DNA of 64,000 nucleotides from Chaenocephalus aceratus (lineage: Eukaryota; Chordata; Actinopteri; Perciformes; Channichthyidae): positions 14,914,928-14,978,927 of the forward strand of contig CM043788.1 in the NCBI GenBank assembly GCA_023974075.1, read 5' to 3'. A program made the translations under genes and the position numbers. The notes under the pieces are model-generated. The model searched no databases and had not been told where the DNA came from. It saw only the letters and a list, made by a program, of their open reading frames with translations. This document shows, piece after piece, positions 35,178 through 45,805 of this stretch. Position 1 is the first letter of the stretch; every line of letters starts with the position of its first letter.

Positions 35178-35545
35178 TGTCAAGGTTGAATGAAGCAGGC
35201 AGGACCCAAATGCAGATTTCAAAGAAAAATGCCTTTATTCCAAGGTCAAAGCGTCAAAAACAGAACACTACCCCGTGACACAGTCAAAGACAAACAAGGA
35301 ACCAACAATGACAGACAGAAAAACCAGAACTTAAAAACACACAAGACTAATCACACAAACAAGACACAGGTGAGGAGGGAGGAGAAAACACAGGGGCACC
35401 AGGTGAACACAATCGGGTCATCAGGTAGGAGGGAAAACAGACAGAAAGCAACAGGCAAGACAGGGGGTGAAGACTTTTCAAAATAAAACATGAAACCAAA
35501 GCCAGAAAAAGACAAGACAAAACACAACACAGACAGATCGTGACA
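35178..35545 (-). repeat. Putative LTR, 368 bp
   Basis: On the plus strand it begins TGTCAAGGTTGAATG and ends CAGATCGTGACA, so it has TG...CA ends with inverted TGTCA/TGACA. On the minus strand it has a polyadenylation-type GGAATAAAGGC at about 35,240, as expected in the R region. The remnant coding start lies immediately left of it, which fits a 5' LTR in minus orientation. No matching second LTR was found to the left, so the far end is lost. Confidence 0.65.
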
Positions 35546-36030
35546 GCTATATTATTATCTACAATAAGAGTACAGCCCTAAAAATAGCAGCAATCAGAAA
35601 TCCCCCTGGGGAGCCATAGACTTGGCCTTGACACTGATGTTGGTTGTGGAGGTGCACATTTGCATATACATTATAGACTGTCTGGAGAGCAGACACACAA
35701 ATCATGTTATACTTTGGCCAAGATGATGATTGGATAATGATTGGATAATGATTGGATGATTAGAAAGTCTGAAGACAAATCCAAGTGAAATCATTGAACA
35801 ACAAGAATACAGCCATGGCCAACAATGCATTCAGAAGCCCCTTGTTGGTAGGGGTGATTGCTGAGAGTCGGAGCCACAGCTGGAGTGAATACATGATAAA
35901 ATAACATGTTTCTTCTGTGTGTGAAAACGTACCGTTTTACCTTCAAATGTTTACTTCTAAACTGAACTGAACTGAACTGCTGAAACAATTTCATAACATT
36001 CATCTGCTACTTAGTAATTATTTATCTATT
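35546..36030. other. Unassigned sequence with a small tandem repeat
   Basis: Contains four imperfect copies of an ATTGGATAATG unit at 35,717-35,765 and a short GAACTGAACT repeat near 35,963. This is the left flank of the large nested hAT. The same non-coding unit apparently resumes at 44,512. Confidence 0.5.
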
Positions 36031-36340
36031 ATCTAATACAGGGGTGGGGAACCTCCGGCCCCCGAGGTAATTTATAAACACACGCAAAAAAGAAAAAAAA
36101 TTAAGAAATCTAGACCGCAAAATAATTAAACAAGCGAGTGCTTGTTTTTCCTGGCAAAGGTCATGGTCCTTGAACACAACACCTAACGTGCCTAACGTGT
36201 CATCACGTGTTATATGTCTCGTCTGACAGGGGTGCAGTTCTGATGGAGAGCACCAGAACGCCGCTCCGGGACTTTAAAAATTGCAGCACCCATAAGGAGC
36301 CGTACACATGCCGCAGTTCTCATTCATAACACTCCGTTCG

Positions 36341-36508
36341 ATGTCTCACTATGGGATGCGCCTCATCGCGGAGCAAACAGAAGCATCAATCTCATTACGC
36401 CAATCCTGATTGGCTGGTGATCTTGACGTCAACGTCAGGGGAAATCACCCCCTATAAGTAGCCTGCGCCACGACGCATGCGTCATTCAAACACCTCTTCT
36501 CGCTTCAG
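36341..36508 (+). repeat. DIRS left inverted terminal repeat
   Basis: ATGTCTCACTATGGGATGCG onward to CACCTCTTCTCGCTTCA. It matches the reverse complement of 40,818-40,988 with few mismatches and one short gap (AATAAG present only on the right). It includes CTATAAGTAGCC, a possible core promoter. Confidence 0.93.
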
Positions 36509-36832
36509 AGCACATCTCTAACGGTAGCCGGGCTAGCTTAACAGTCCACAGACTGAACCAAAAGCTAATTTCGGTCGACGGGCGTTAGCCGGCTACCCTA
36601 TTCTGCCTCGCAGAAGAGTATAGTACTAACACACCAGTTATAGGACGTTTTTTCTTTTCTCTTCTCACGGAGGAGAAAAGGATTACAGGAATATTACCAC
36701 ACCAGGTAATATCCTTTGAGAAAAAAGACCCACGCTGTCTTTTTTTCCCCGGATTAAAGACAGATCGGTAACACTTTTTTTCTCGACGTACCTGTTACGA
36801 GCGGGCCCTCTCCACGCCTCACGGCGAACGAG

Positions 36833-37614
36833 ATGGACGCCTCTCTCCCTCACACCAGAGGAGTCAGGAATTCGGAGGCTCGGCGCTGCGGTTGCGGGTT
36901 GAAAGTGTCAGGCACAGACTCACACCAGATCTGTGCCCGCTTCACTATGAAGAGCCTCCGCCGAAGGTTAGCACAACAAGCTAACATGAGGGGGTCCTGT
37001 CGGGACAGGACCCCCTCATGTCCACTGGTTTGCCGGCTGGCAATCAAGACACAGGGGCGTCCGCCGCAGAGATGGAGCCCCTCACTGGGTCGGTCTGGGG
37101 CTCATCGACAGCGGCAACCGCAGAACCGGAATCCCGCGCCATATCAGGCCGGGACCCGGTGGCGGCAAAAGACGCGGGAACGGGGCCCCACGCTATACCA
37201 AGCTGGGGCTCCCGGCTGGACCTCACCATGGTTTCACCCACGGAGGATGTCCTAGAATTGGATTACATGGAGGACGACGAGGATGCCTCTGAGTTCCTCC
37301 TGTCTGATTCGGACGAGCAAGAAGACGACATCTTCGTGTCACCAGCTCAGGCTGCAAAGCCGGGAGCGATGGCTGCTCTCCCGGGCGACAGCACACCAGC
37401 TTCGCCCTGTCTCAGTATGGACCTACAAGCCGTGTGTCAGCGCGCTGCGGCCAGACTAGACAAGTTGGCCGAGAAAATCTCCGGTTCCGGCTGCAGCTCA
37501 GGCTCAGCCAACCCAGAATTTCGGCCAGCAGTCGAGGAAGAAGAAGCGAGCGGCGTGACAGCCCCTCCTTCTCCCCTCCGTGAATGTGTTCCCGCCGCCT
37601 CGAGAGATGCCTAA
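36833..37614 (+). pseudogene. DIRS gag-like ORF, N-terminal part
   Basis: It starts at MDASLPHTRGVRN (36,833) with a Cys-containing basic segment. Within the overlap at about 37,018-37,255 it continues in another phase, so a frameshift is present. The second phase carries an acidic stretch, LELDYMEDDEDASEFLLSDS, followed by QEDDIFVSPAQAAKPG, a pattern usual in teleost DIRS Gag. At about 37,458 the protein is cut by a deletion: the sequence jumps to the gag end (GKLAEKISGSG in this phase). Gag would package element RNA. The central capsid-like region is absent. Confidence 0.75.
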
Positions 37615-38522
37615 ACGCCATCCTCAAGTCCGCACAAACACATGTCACACGTTGGTTGATTCCTCTGTCATTAAACATTTGCCGCTGACGCATCCAGGCT
37701 TCAGGCCGAGGGCGCAGCTCAAAAAAATGAAAAGGAAATCAATAAAACCAATAAGCAGCCCACCAATTTTCTCCCCTTTTGAGAGCAGCTACGGCATCTC
37801 TCAAAAGGCGGATTATTGACGGGTCTGTGAAGGCACCACCGCCACGCGCAGTGCCGGCTGGAGCTGTAAAGGCACCACCGTCACACGCATGCGCAGTGCC
37901 GGCTGGAGCCGTAAGCGTGACATCTCAGCTGGCTCTAAGGAGCATGCAGCAGGAGATACTCACGAGTCACGACACCCAAGCTGCCTCGAACTCTGCTCGG
38001 TTTAACACACCGAAGACGCAGAGGCAGCAGCCCATCCCGAGTCCCCAGCCCAGGCTGGAGACAAGGGCAAGTTGGCCGAGGAAATCTCCGGTTCCGGCTG
38101 CAGCTCAGGCTCAGCCAACCCAGAATTTCGGCCAGCAGTCGAGGAGGAAGAAGTGAGCGGCGTGACAGCCCCTCCTTCTCCCCTCCGTGAATGTGTTCCC
38201 GCCGCCTCGAGAGATGCCTCAACGTCATCCTCAAGTCCGCATAAAACACATGTCACATCTTTGTTGTTTAAATAAACCATTTTCCGCTGACGCATCCAGG
38301 CTTCGGCCAAGGGCGCAGCTCAAGAAAATGAAAAGAAAAACAATAAACAGTCCGTTAACTATAAATCCCCTTCTGAGAGCAGCTACGGCCTCTCTCAAAA
38401 GGTGGATAATAAACGGGTCTATGAAGGCACCACCGCCACGCGCATGCGCAGTGCCGGCCGGAGCCGTAAACGTGACATCTCAGCTGGCTCGAAGGAGCAT
38501 ACAGCAGGAGATACTCACGACA
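37459..38522 (+). repeat. Tandem duplication inside the DIRS element (about 0.6-kb offset)
   Basis: The block starting AAGTTGGCCGAGAAAATCTC at about 37,461 and ending GGAGATACTCACGA at about 37,965 is repeated from about 38,069 to 38,522. Both copies contain the gag end, CCTCCTTCTCCCCTCCGTGA, CGCTGACGCATCCAGGCTTC and AGCAGCTACGGC. The first copy has an extra GCACCACCG...GTGCCGGCTGG unit. The copies have diverged by many point changes and small gaps, so the duplication is not recent. Confidence 0.88.
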
Positions 38523-38829
38523 TCTGCCTGGGCTTCTCAAAACAGTTATACTTTATCTGTTTTCACAAACCCAGAGAGAGTCAACCCATATTCTGGAGAG
38601 AGAGGTTCTCTCTCTCCTAGAAAGAAGGGTTTTATCTATAATGCCCACCGAGCGGAGTCAGATTACAGGGAAAAATGTCCTCGTAAAGCACCCACTCAAC
38701 ATGGGCCTCATAATAAAACTAAACCCCGCGCGCCACGGCGTGCGGAGAGTTTTGGTTATTATGTAATGCGTAGTGGCACTACACCCGACTTTTCTAGTGC
38801 GGGACGCGCCTACGGGTGCTGCCCTTTCA

Positions 38830-39200
38830 CAGAAGGTGGTCACCACGGACGCAGGTCAGACAGGCTGATAGGGTATTTACGAAGGTCGCCCGGTGAGAGG
38901 TCCCTAGAGCAGAGACCTCCAGCAGGCAAACTACCCGGAGCTTTTAGCGGTGTTCCCCACCCTAAAACGCTTCCTGCCTTCTCTCAGAGGACACCATGTC
39001 CTCGTGAGGACAGACAACACAATATCGTGTATGAACCGCCAGGGGAGGTTGCGTTGTCTCCAGTCACACACACTGGCACACAAACTTATCCCTTGGAGCG
39101 GCAGACGTCTCGACACAGGTACCGGGAGTGATGCACCTCGGGACAGAATTACTGTCCAGAGGTGCACCACTCTATGCAGACTGGACTCCTCATCCAAGGA
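38830..39200 (+). pseudogene. DIRS RNase H domain remnant
   Basis: KVVTTDAG at about 38,839 matches the RNase H start with its catalytic Asp. Farther on, in the phase of the 38,950-39,501 frame, come FPTLKRFLPSLRGHHVLVRT, DNTISCMNRQGRLRCLQ and HTLAHKLIPWS, the conserved RNase H core of DIRS elements. The usual run between DNT and the Arg-Gln-Gly motif is shortened, and frames shift at least twice. RNase H would remove the RNA strand during cDNA synthesis. The reverse transcriptase that should precede it is not present. Confidence 0.82.
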
Positions 39201-39485
39201 TCGGGAGTCCGCTGTGGGTGCGTTACGGCGGAGCCGCGTTAAGTCTGTTCGCAAAAGGAGAAAATGCTCAATGACAGCTGTCCTCTTTAATGCACGATTT
39301 AAACGCACTGTTAGGCGGGGACACACTCATACACGATTGACCTCCGGGTCCTCTGTGCGTGTTCCCACCCCTGGCTCTGTTACCCCCAACTCTGGCCAGA
39401 GTGAAGGAGTAACGCCACACACTTACTCTGATGTTTCCGCCCTAGCCCGTAATGTACGGGCTAGGGCGGAGATATATCAGCTGTT

Positions 39486-40636
39486 GTGCGGGCAGCCATA
39501 GCAGCCCCCACCACGCAGGGACAGATTGTCTCAGGCGGGGGGGGCGATCCTTTACCCACGCCCAGAGCGCGGGGCACTATGGGCCTGACCCGTGAGTGGT
39601 ACAATCTGAATACATTGGGGCTCCCTCAGAAGGTGAAAAACACTATTCAGAGTGCGAGAGCTTCCTCCACCAGGTCTCTTTACGACTGTAAGTGGAGGGT
39701 GTTTGAGGAGTGGTGCCTTCAAGAGGGCACATCTCTTTTCAATGTCCTGTCGGGGTGATTTTATCATTTCTACAGGACTTGATCGAAAGACACAGAGCTT
39801 TCTCCACGATCAAGGTGTACCTGGCTGCTATTGCTGCATGCCATGTGGGCTTTGAGGGTAAGACGGCTAGCCAACATCCTTTGGTTTGCCGTTTTATGAA
39901 GGGAACTCGGAGGATCCTCCCTGTCTCCAGGTCGCTGGTGCCCTTATGGGACCTGGCAGTGGTTTTAAATGGGCTCAAAATGACCCCATTTGAACCCCTG
40001 GAAGGAGCTGATATGAAACATCTGTCACTCAAGACAGTGCTGTTACTGGCCCTGGCATCCGCTAAACGGGTCAGTGATATCCATGCACTGTCTGTACATC
40101 CCTCATGCACTCAGTTCGCCCCAGGGCAAACGAGAGTATTGTTGAAACCCAACCCTGCCTTTACACCAAGGGTGGTTGGTTCGTGTACCCCAATTGACAT
40201 TGAGGCATTTCCTCCGCAGCTGGTTTCCTCCGGGGAGCAGCAGCAGGATCTGTTGTGTCCAGTCTGGGCTTTACACACATATATGGACAGATCAAAAGAG
40301 CTTCGTCTTAATGACCAACTCTTCGTGTCCTGGGCTAAACCTCACAAGGGTAAGCCTGTTACTAAGCAACGACTATCCCACTGGATCGTGGAGGCGATTG
40401 CTTTGGCCTATACGAGTCAGAATCTGCAAGCACCTTCGGGTCTGCGGGCTCACTCGACTCGGGGCCTGGCTACATCCTGGGCTTTGTTCAAGGGTGTTTC
40501 CATCCAAGACATCTGTGCAGCGGCAAGCTGGTCTTCGCCGCTCACTTTTGTCCGTTTTTACAGTCTAGACGTCTCTGCTCCAAGCGTGGCCCGAGCAGTG
40601 CTGGGCACCTTGTTGAGTCGGGACTCCACCTGTTAA
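39486..40636 (+). pseudogene. DIRS tyrosine recombinase, one frameshift from intact
   Basis: The N-terminal core-binding part lies in the frame 39,486-39,758 (STRSLYDCKWRVFEEWC). A frameshift at about 39,720-39,750 leads to the main frame 39,710-40,636. That frame is open for 308 residues and holds the catalytic set of tyrosine recombinases: Arg120 in LASAKRVSDIHAL, His248 and Arg251 in LRAHSTRGLATSW, Trp274 in AASWSSPLTF, and the nucleophile Tyr284 in RFYSLDV. The enzyme would integrate circular DIRS cDNA by site-specific strand exchange at a short GTT-like core, without target duplication. It is the best preserved protein in the element. Confidence 0.92.
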
Positions 40637-40695
40637 ATTCTGGTTGATCGGTGATCTTCGAGATAAGCTCGTCTGGCAATACGGGAGCTACAATA

Positions 40696-40786
40696 TCCCA
40701 TAGTGAGACATCGAACGGAGTGTTATGAATGAGAACTATAGGTTCCTTACGTAACCCCAGTCCTCAGAGTAACATGAAGTGAGATG
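40696..40786 (+). repeat. DIRS internal complementary region
   Basis: The first half (TCCCATAGTGAGACATC to GAGAAC) is the reverse complement of the outer left end 36,316-36,357. The second half (AACTATAGGTT to GTGAGATG) is the reverse complement of the outer right end 40,984-41,035 with two small differences. The halves overlap by three bases (AAC, i.e. GTT reversed). This head-to-tail copy of both ends serves as template to complete the ends and circularise DIRS cDNA. Confidence 0.93.
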
Positions 40787-40817
40787 ACTCACCAGACGGC
40801 CCTCCTTGCTATGGTGA

Positions 40818-40988
40818 AGCGAGAAGAGGTGCTTATTTTGAATGACGCATGCGTCGTGGCGCAGGCTACTTATAGGGGGTGATTTCCCCTGACGTTGACG
40901 TCAAGATCACCAGCCAATCAGGATTGGCGTAATGAGATTAATGCTTCTGTTTGCTCCGCGATGAGGCGCATCCCATAGTGAGACATCT
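40818..40988 (-). repeat. DIRS right inverted terminal repeat
   Basis: Reverse-complement partner of 36,341-36,508: TGAAGCGAGAAGAGGTG through ATGACGCATGCGTCG to CCCATAGTGAGACAT. The unique right extension follows to 41,035. Confidence 0.93.
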
Positions 40989-42637
40989 CACTTCATGTTA
41001 CTCTGAGACTGGGGTTACGTAGGTAACCTATAGTTTTTGCGTGGCTGTGTCTTTAGTTGAAAGCCCAGTGGCGATCTGCTCATCTGTCATACTGAGCATA
41101 CAGTCAATAACTTTGTTGTTATTAGCATCTGTTTAGCTAGCTATGCTAATGAATATAAGAAGCTTTTTCTACAACCAGTGAGGCAAAGGCACGTATCTTT
41201 ATTAGGGCTGTCAAACGATTACAAATTTTAATCAGATTAATCACAGCTTAAAAATTAATTAATCATGATTAATCACCATTCGAACTATGTCCAAAATATG
41301 CCATTTATTTATGTATATTGTTGTGGGAATGGAAAGATAAATGAAAGAAGGCGGATATATCAATTTAACATACAGTATCTATTTTTATTTTAACATTTTT
41401 CTGCATGCCAAATTGAAAGACAACCCACACACACACACACACACCTATCAATCATCAAACCGTGCGGTCTTAATTCATTACGTGTTGATTTATATCAACG
41501 GGGGAGTACTTCAGGAAAGTCGACAGAGGGGGGCGGAGCTAGTGGAGTACTTCGTGACCACAGAGTGTGAACGTTGTGATCAGCTGTTTTAGCGCAGTTT
41601 TCCAGTGAAGAGGGGAGTCTCCCTCCGCAGCCGGTTGGCGTAGTTTTGGCACAGTTCCGTTGTACAGACCGACGTTAACAGCAGCCCTGTCTGTGCACAC
41701 GGAGACCGACTCTGTCGTCCGGTGATCTAACCGCCTTCTGGAAAAGCTACGTCGGTACGCAAATGCGCTTTGTGACACAAGTGACGGTACGCATTTCAGA
41801 TTACGCACATAACCTGCGTACCAGTTATGTGCACCCCTGTACCAGAGCCATATTATTACTATTATATGGCTCTGCCCTGTACTCCAGCAAAAGTATTCTG
41901 CGTCGGGACTTCCTGAAACAACACCACGCCGTTATCAAAGATGTTCTATTGAGAAGACGATCACTACGTGACAAAAGTTTTCAAAACCGTGGCTACTGAA
42001 ATCAGTCTTACTAACTGCTGTCTGTGCAATTTACTCCGCGCGAGTTGGCAGACTTTATTTTGCTTATTTTAACATCATTGTTCATGGTGGGGCTAAGCCA
42101 TTTCTTGGTATGGGTGTAGCCTACCCCAGCCATACCCTGGCGCTCAGTGTGCGAACTATACCACGGTCTCCGGGGGAGCCGGGATTTTTTTTTGTTGGGG
42201 GGGGGGGGGGGGTAAATGCTGATCCGTGCATTAATAGCAACAGCACAGACATAGGCCTATTATAAAGAGAAAATCTGTTGCACACGGGGTGGTGCCACAG
42301 GTCTACATTTACATGAACCGTCCCGATGGATCATGTAAATGTCAACAGATTTCCCGAGCATGTATGGGCTACGCAAACTTCAATCAACTTGATAATAAAT
42401 AATCCACGGACCACCAATGTAACGTTTGACTGTTTAATTAATTAATTAATCAACTTAAAATGACTCAAATGTGATCCACTCACTCCACTGTTGGCTGGTC
42501 CAGCCAGCCGGCGGCCGCGGGACCACCGCAGCAACTTCGCCCCCCATCTCGAGCAGCAGGCAAGGAGGAAGAGGAAGAACAGGTGGGGTGGTCATCAGCA
42601 GCATCATCATCTTCTTCCACATCTCCTTCGATCTCTA

Positions 42638-42892
42638 CTACTGTATGGTAGTTGTAGTCATCAAGTTAGCTTCTCTTGGCTCGTCTTCTTGTGTCTCTTC
42701 AGCCCCCAAGTTAACGTTAGCTGTCAAGTTAGCACTAGCACTGACCTTAGCTCCCTCCTCTCTCGGTTCTGTTGTAGCAGCAGTCACAACGTACGATGTG
42801 CTACCACCAGCTACATTCGGTTGGTCTTCTTGATCAGGTTGTTTAGCCGTCTTTTTAAAGAAATTGCCTAAGTTGTTTTTTTCTTTTCGACA
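42638..42892 (-). pseudogene. Probable hAT transposase N-terminal remnant
   Basis: On the minus strand an ATG at about 42,892 begins MSKRKKQ. After a one-base shift in an A-homopolymer it continues NLGNFFKKTAKQPDQEDQ, then a Thr/Ala/Glu-rich low-complexity stretch. Starts of the form MSKRK..(L/I)..FFKK are typical of hAT transposases with TTF-type zinc fingers (the ZMYM1-like group). The zinc finger and catalytic domain are absent. The gene would run opposite to the coordinate direction of the window. The surrounding hAT ends support the reading; the protein evidence alone is modest. Confidence 0.5.
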
Positions 42893-42953
42893 TGTCAGCA
42901 GCAGCAACAATGCCTGGTAAACATGCAGTGCTAACTAAACGAGCTTGTGAGTG

Positions 42954-43558
42954 ACGGAGCGTCCACACTACAGCTCCAAAAATAGCTTGGAGCTGGGCGT
43001 GTCTGGAGCTTGGGGATTTTATTCAAGCAACACGACCAACAACCAATCACATGAATCTCCCGCCCCCGACATACAAAGCAAAAACCCCCGGGGATTTTAT
43101 GCGAGCAATATATATATAAACTCCCCAAACAGGCGAAAACCTACCAGTTTCCCCCACTGTCTCTGCCTCCTCCCTCCATGACCTGGTTCCTCCGGTCTGT
43201 ATCCCGGTAGGTGAAGAGGGTCTGGTCATACAAAACCGGGTGATTTGCTACGGCGATAGTTAGTTTCTCCTCCGACATTTTTTGAAATATAGAAATGAAC
43301 GGCGGGATATCTCTCCCAGCTTAGACGCGGTTTGATTGGCTACAGCTTCAGCTGTCAGATTTTGGGAAACGGGATTTGATTGGCTGGCGCTGGCTACTCC
43401 GGCGTCCAGGGGACGCCTGAGACGCCTCGCTCTGCTACCCACAATTCAGTTCGGCGAAAAAGCGCGGCTACGTGACGTCACCCCATTGAAAGTGAATGGG
43501 CAGCTTGGAGCAGCTTGGAGCTTTCGACGCTGTCGACGCTGTAGTGTAGACGGGCCGT
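42954..43558. mobile_element. 605-bp TIR element (third nesting level)
   Basis: The left end ACGGAGCGTCCACACTACAGC and the right end, reverse complemented, agree in 18 of 21 positions. GAGTG lies outside both ends (42,949-42,953 and 43,559-43,563), a probable 5-bp target duplication. Near both ends AGCTTGGAGC motifs repeat. The interior is non-coding. The superfamily is not clear from a 5-bp duplication. Confidence 0.72.
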
Positions 43559-44529
43559 GAGTGGGTAGTGGGTGGAGCTGCGGGCAGCGTGCAAGCAGGC
43601 GACACTTTTTTCATGAATCATAAACTCTAAATATAATTTTATTTCACTTATTTTACACCTTTGAAAAAAAAACATGCCCAAAATGGAATTTATTTGGTCA
43701 TCATATCAGTATTTTAGAGAGCTCCCCCCAAATTTCACAAACCATGTTCCCAGGGGAGCTCATGTCACCACTAGGGGAGCTATAGCTCCCCCTGCTCCCC
43801 TCCAGTTCGCACCCTGCTGGCGCTGCCACTGGTGGCATGCATGGGCCATTCTGCACATGCGTTAAATGCGTTAAATATTTTAATGCAATTAATTCAAAAA
43901 ATTAATTACCGCCGTTAACGCGATAATTTTGACAGCACTAATCTTTATATGATCATTATAGTTATACAAATAAAACCAGGTATAACATATATGACAGTAA
44001 AAAACAAGTTGTTATTAATAAACAACAATACAGTTTAAAAGGAGAGTGATTTGGAAAATATTCATAAAGAAAAAGTAAATCTGCTTACAGTTCTGTTTCA
44101 TATGGGTGTTGAGATGTATCCATAGATCTTCATTTTGCTCTCAAAGTGCACCAGATTGATGCTTTCAACTTCCCGGAGCATGCCCCCCCGGACCCCCCTA
44201 GAGGAGGTTAGGTCCCCCACACTTAAATCATGTTCACATGGATAGGAAACTAAATACATTTGCACACATCTTGTGTCCATATATTTCTGTTTGGTGGTCA
44301 TGCCACAACCGTGCACGTGCATGCATACGCGAGTCATGGCAAGATATCTGGACTAAGAGGTTGCTTTTTCTTTGCAAAGCATGAAAGAAAGGCCAAATTA
44401 ATGGGCTGTGATTTTTAAGCAGAGGTCAATCATTTGTAAGGCCCTCGGAGGATGTTGAAAAAATTGAAATGGCCCTTGAGAGGAAAAAGGTTCCCCACCC
44501 CTGATCTAATATATCATTCCAATATCTTG

Positions 44530-44757
44530 TATATAGACTCGTATTGCACTATTCCACTTTTCTTTTCTCACTTTTTTTAAAAACTATTTTTCTTTTTGTA
44601 TTACTTTTAATATAGTATATTTTAATATTGTTTTAATATTGTCTGCTTATCTGTATTATTGTGTTGCATTGTTGGAGAAGCCTGTGACCTAAGATTTTCA
44701 ACGACATAATTACTCTGTAGCTATGTTAGTTTGACAATAAAGAACCTTGAACCTTCG
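44530..44757 (+). mobile_element. LINE 3'-tail fragment
   Basis: Related to 18,968-19,107: TTGTGTTGCATTGTTGGAGA, CCTGTGACCTAAGATT, ACGACATAA, TTTGACAATAAAGAACC and a final CCTTGAACC. The outer hAT (36,039-44,503) probably inserted into or beside this LINE end. Confidence 0.7.
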
Positions 44758-45805
44758 ATGTGTTTATATTTGATGCTGCTGTATGTTTTGGCTAGGTCTC
44801 CCATACATTTTATATTTGTATTCTCAATGGCTATCTTGATTAATTAAACGTTAAATAAACATGAAAACATGGTTGGTGAAAATGTTTTATCATAACAAAT
44901 GTGAAGAGAAAACAACCAAGTTGGATACAAAATGCTCTTACCTAAATTGTATTCATGTCGTCATGTCTCATTTTGCATTTTCTCTTTGTCTTCACCTTTC
45001 TACCCTGAAGCTGAAGTACTTCAAAGGGTTTCTTGGCACTGGAAAGAACCGACAAATATGGAACATAAATGACAGGATGGAACTATACATTCAAATACAA
45101 TAGAGCTCAGGAACAAAGAGGATTAATAGAGTGCCGCTTTCCGGTGTTCGTAGAATGTAAATGTCCTGTTCTATCTTCATTTATTTGTTCTGGTCAGAGT
45201 AGAGTTTGAAAATTAGGAAACAAAAATGAACAGTCATCTGGAAAGAGAGTGGGGCAGTTGAATTCAATGAATGACAACAAAAAATATTAAATAAACATCA
45301 GTACAATGTTAGGCGAGTATGAGGACAGTGTTGAGGTCTATTTGAGAAGTGGGAGGATGCAAATGTATCTGGGACATAAATGGAGCAATAACCAAATCTT
45401 GAGAGATAATCTGCATTGATTCGACATTGAGGGAATAACTAGGTGACTTGGCACCCATTTAGTCCAAACTCTTTCATCCTTTGTGTGGGAACACAACAAA
45501 TCTTCACATCAGTAAACAGTACAGTAAACTACACTCCTCAGATATCTCTTTAAGCCGGGGCTGCTGGTTTTTTTTTTCACGAAAATGTGTCTCAGGGCTT
45601 CTTAACATTTAACAACCTATTAATGTGTCATACCCACTTAACGGGAAGAAACTCAGCTAACTGACGATATGAACCATTTTTACCGAGTCTCACAAGAAGC
45701 GTCTAAATGAGCCCTGAGCGGAAAAATGCTAACGCACTTAGCACAGAACTCACGGTATAAATACTTTATTACTTATCGATCTGCACAAACAAGATATCAG
45801 ATTAA
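44758..45805. other. Unassigned sequence, with palindrome-family similarity at the end
   Basis: AT-rich DNA with no gene. The last part (about 45,760-45,800) contains ACTTATCGATCTGCACAAAC, an imperfect reverse complement of the loop of the large palindrome (48,633-48,662), so a fragment of that family may abut the complete copy. Confidence 0.5.

Larger units (their letters stand above)
36316..41035 (+). mobile_element. DIRS-type tyrosine-recombinase retrotransposon
   Basis: About 4.7 kb with the DIRS plan: inverted terminal repeats (36,341-36,508 and 40,818-40,988), unique outer ends, gag, a remnant RNase H, a tyrosine recombinase, and an internal complementary region at 40,696-40,786. The outermost bases are GTT at 36,316 and GTT at 41,033, and no target duplication is visible, as expected for recombinase-mediated insertion. 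The reverse transcriptase is deleted and gag, RNase H and recombinase all carry frame breaks, so the copy is dead. It lies inside a hAT element. Confidence 0.93.
41203..43940. mobile_element. Second hAT element, nested in the first
   Basis: It starts TAGGGCTGTCAAACGATTA. Its end, reverse complemented, reads TAGTGCTGTCAAAATTATCG. ATCTTTAT flanks both sides (41,195-41,202 and 43,941-43,948), a perfect 8-bp duplication. The subterminal regions are AT-rich with repeated AATTAAT motifs. The 2,738-bp interior holds a degraded transposase start on the minus strand (42,638-42,892), a poly-G tract (about 42,196-42,212), an AC microsatellite (41,427-41,444) and a smaller TIR element. Confidence 0.92.
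36039..44503. mobile_element. hAT element (about 1 kb) swollen to 8.5 kb by nested insertions
   Basis: The left end is CAGGGGTGGGGAACCTCCGG and the right end, reverse complemented, is CAGGGGTGGGGAACCTTTTT, a 16-bp perfect inverted repeat. ATCTAATA lies directly outside both ends (36,031-36,038 and 44,504-44,511), a perfect 8-bp hAT duplication. Without the nested DIRS (36,316-41,035) and second hAT (41,203-43,940), only about 1 kb of its own non-coding sequence is left (36,039-36,315, 41,036-41,202, 43,949-44,503). It was therefore a non-autonomous element before it was invaded. Confidence 0.93.

Noticed and set aside
36316..41035. Integrated phage or bacterial integrase gene
   Set aside because: The tyrosine recombinase is part of a eukaryotic DIRS element with matching terminal and internal complementary repeats.
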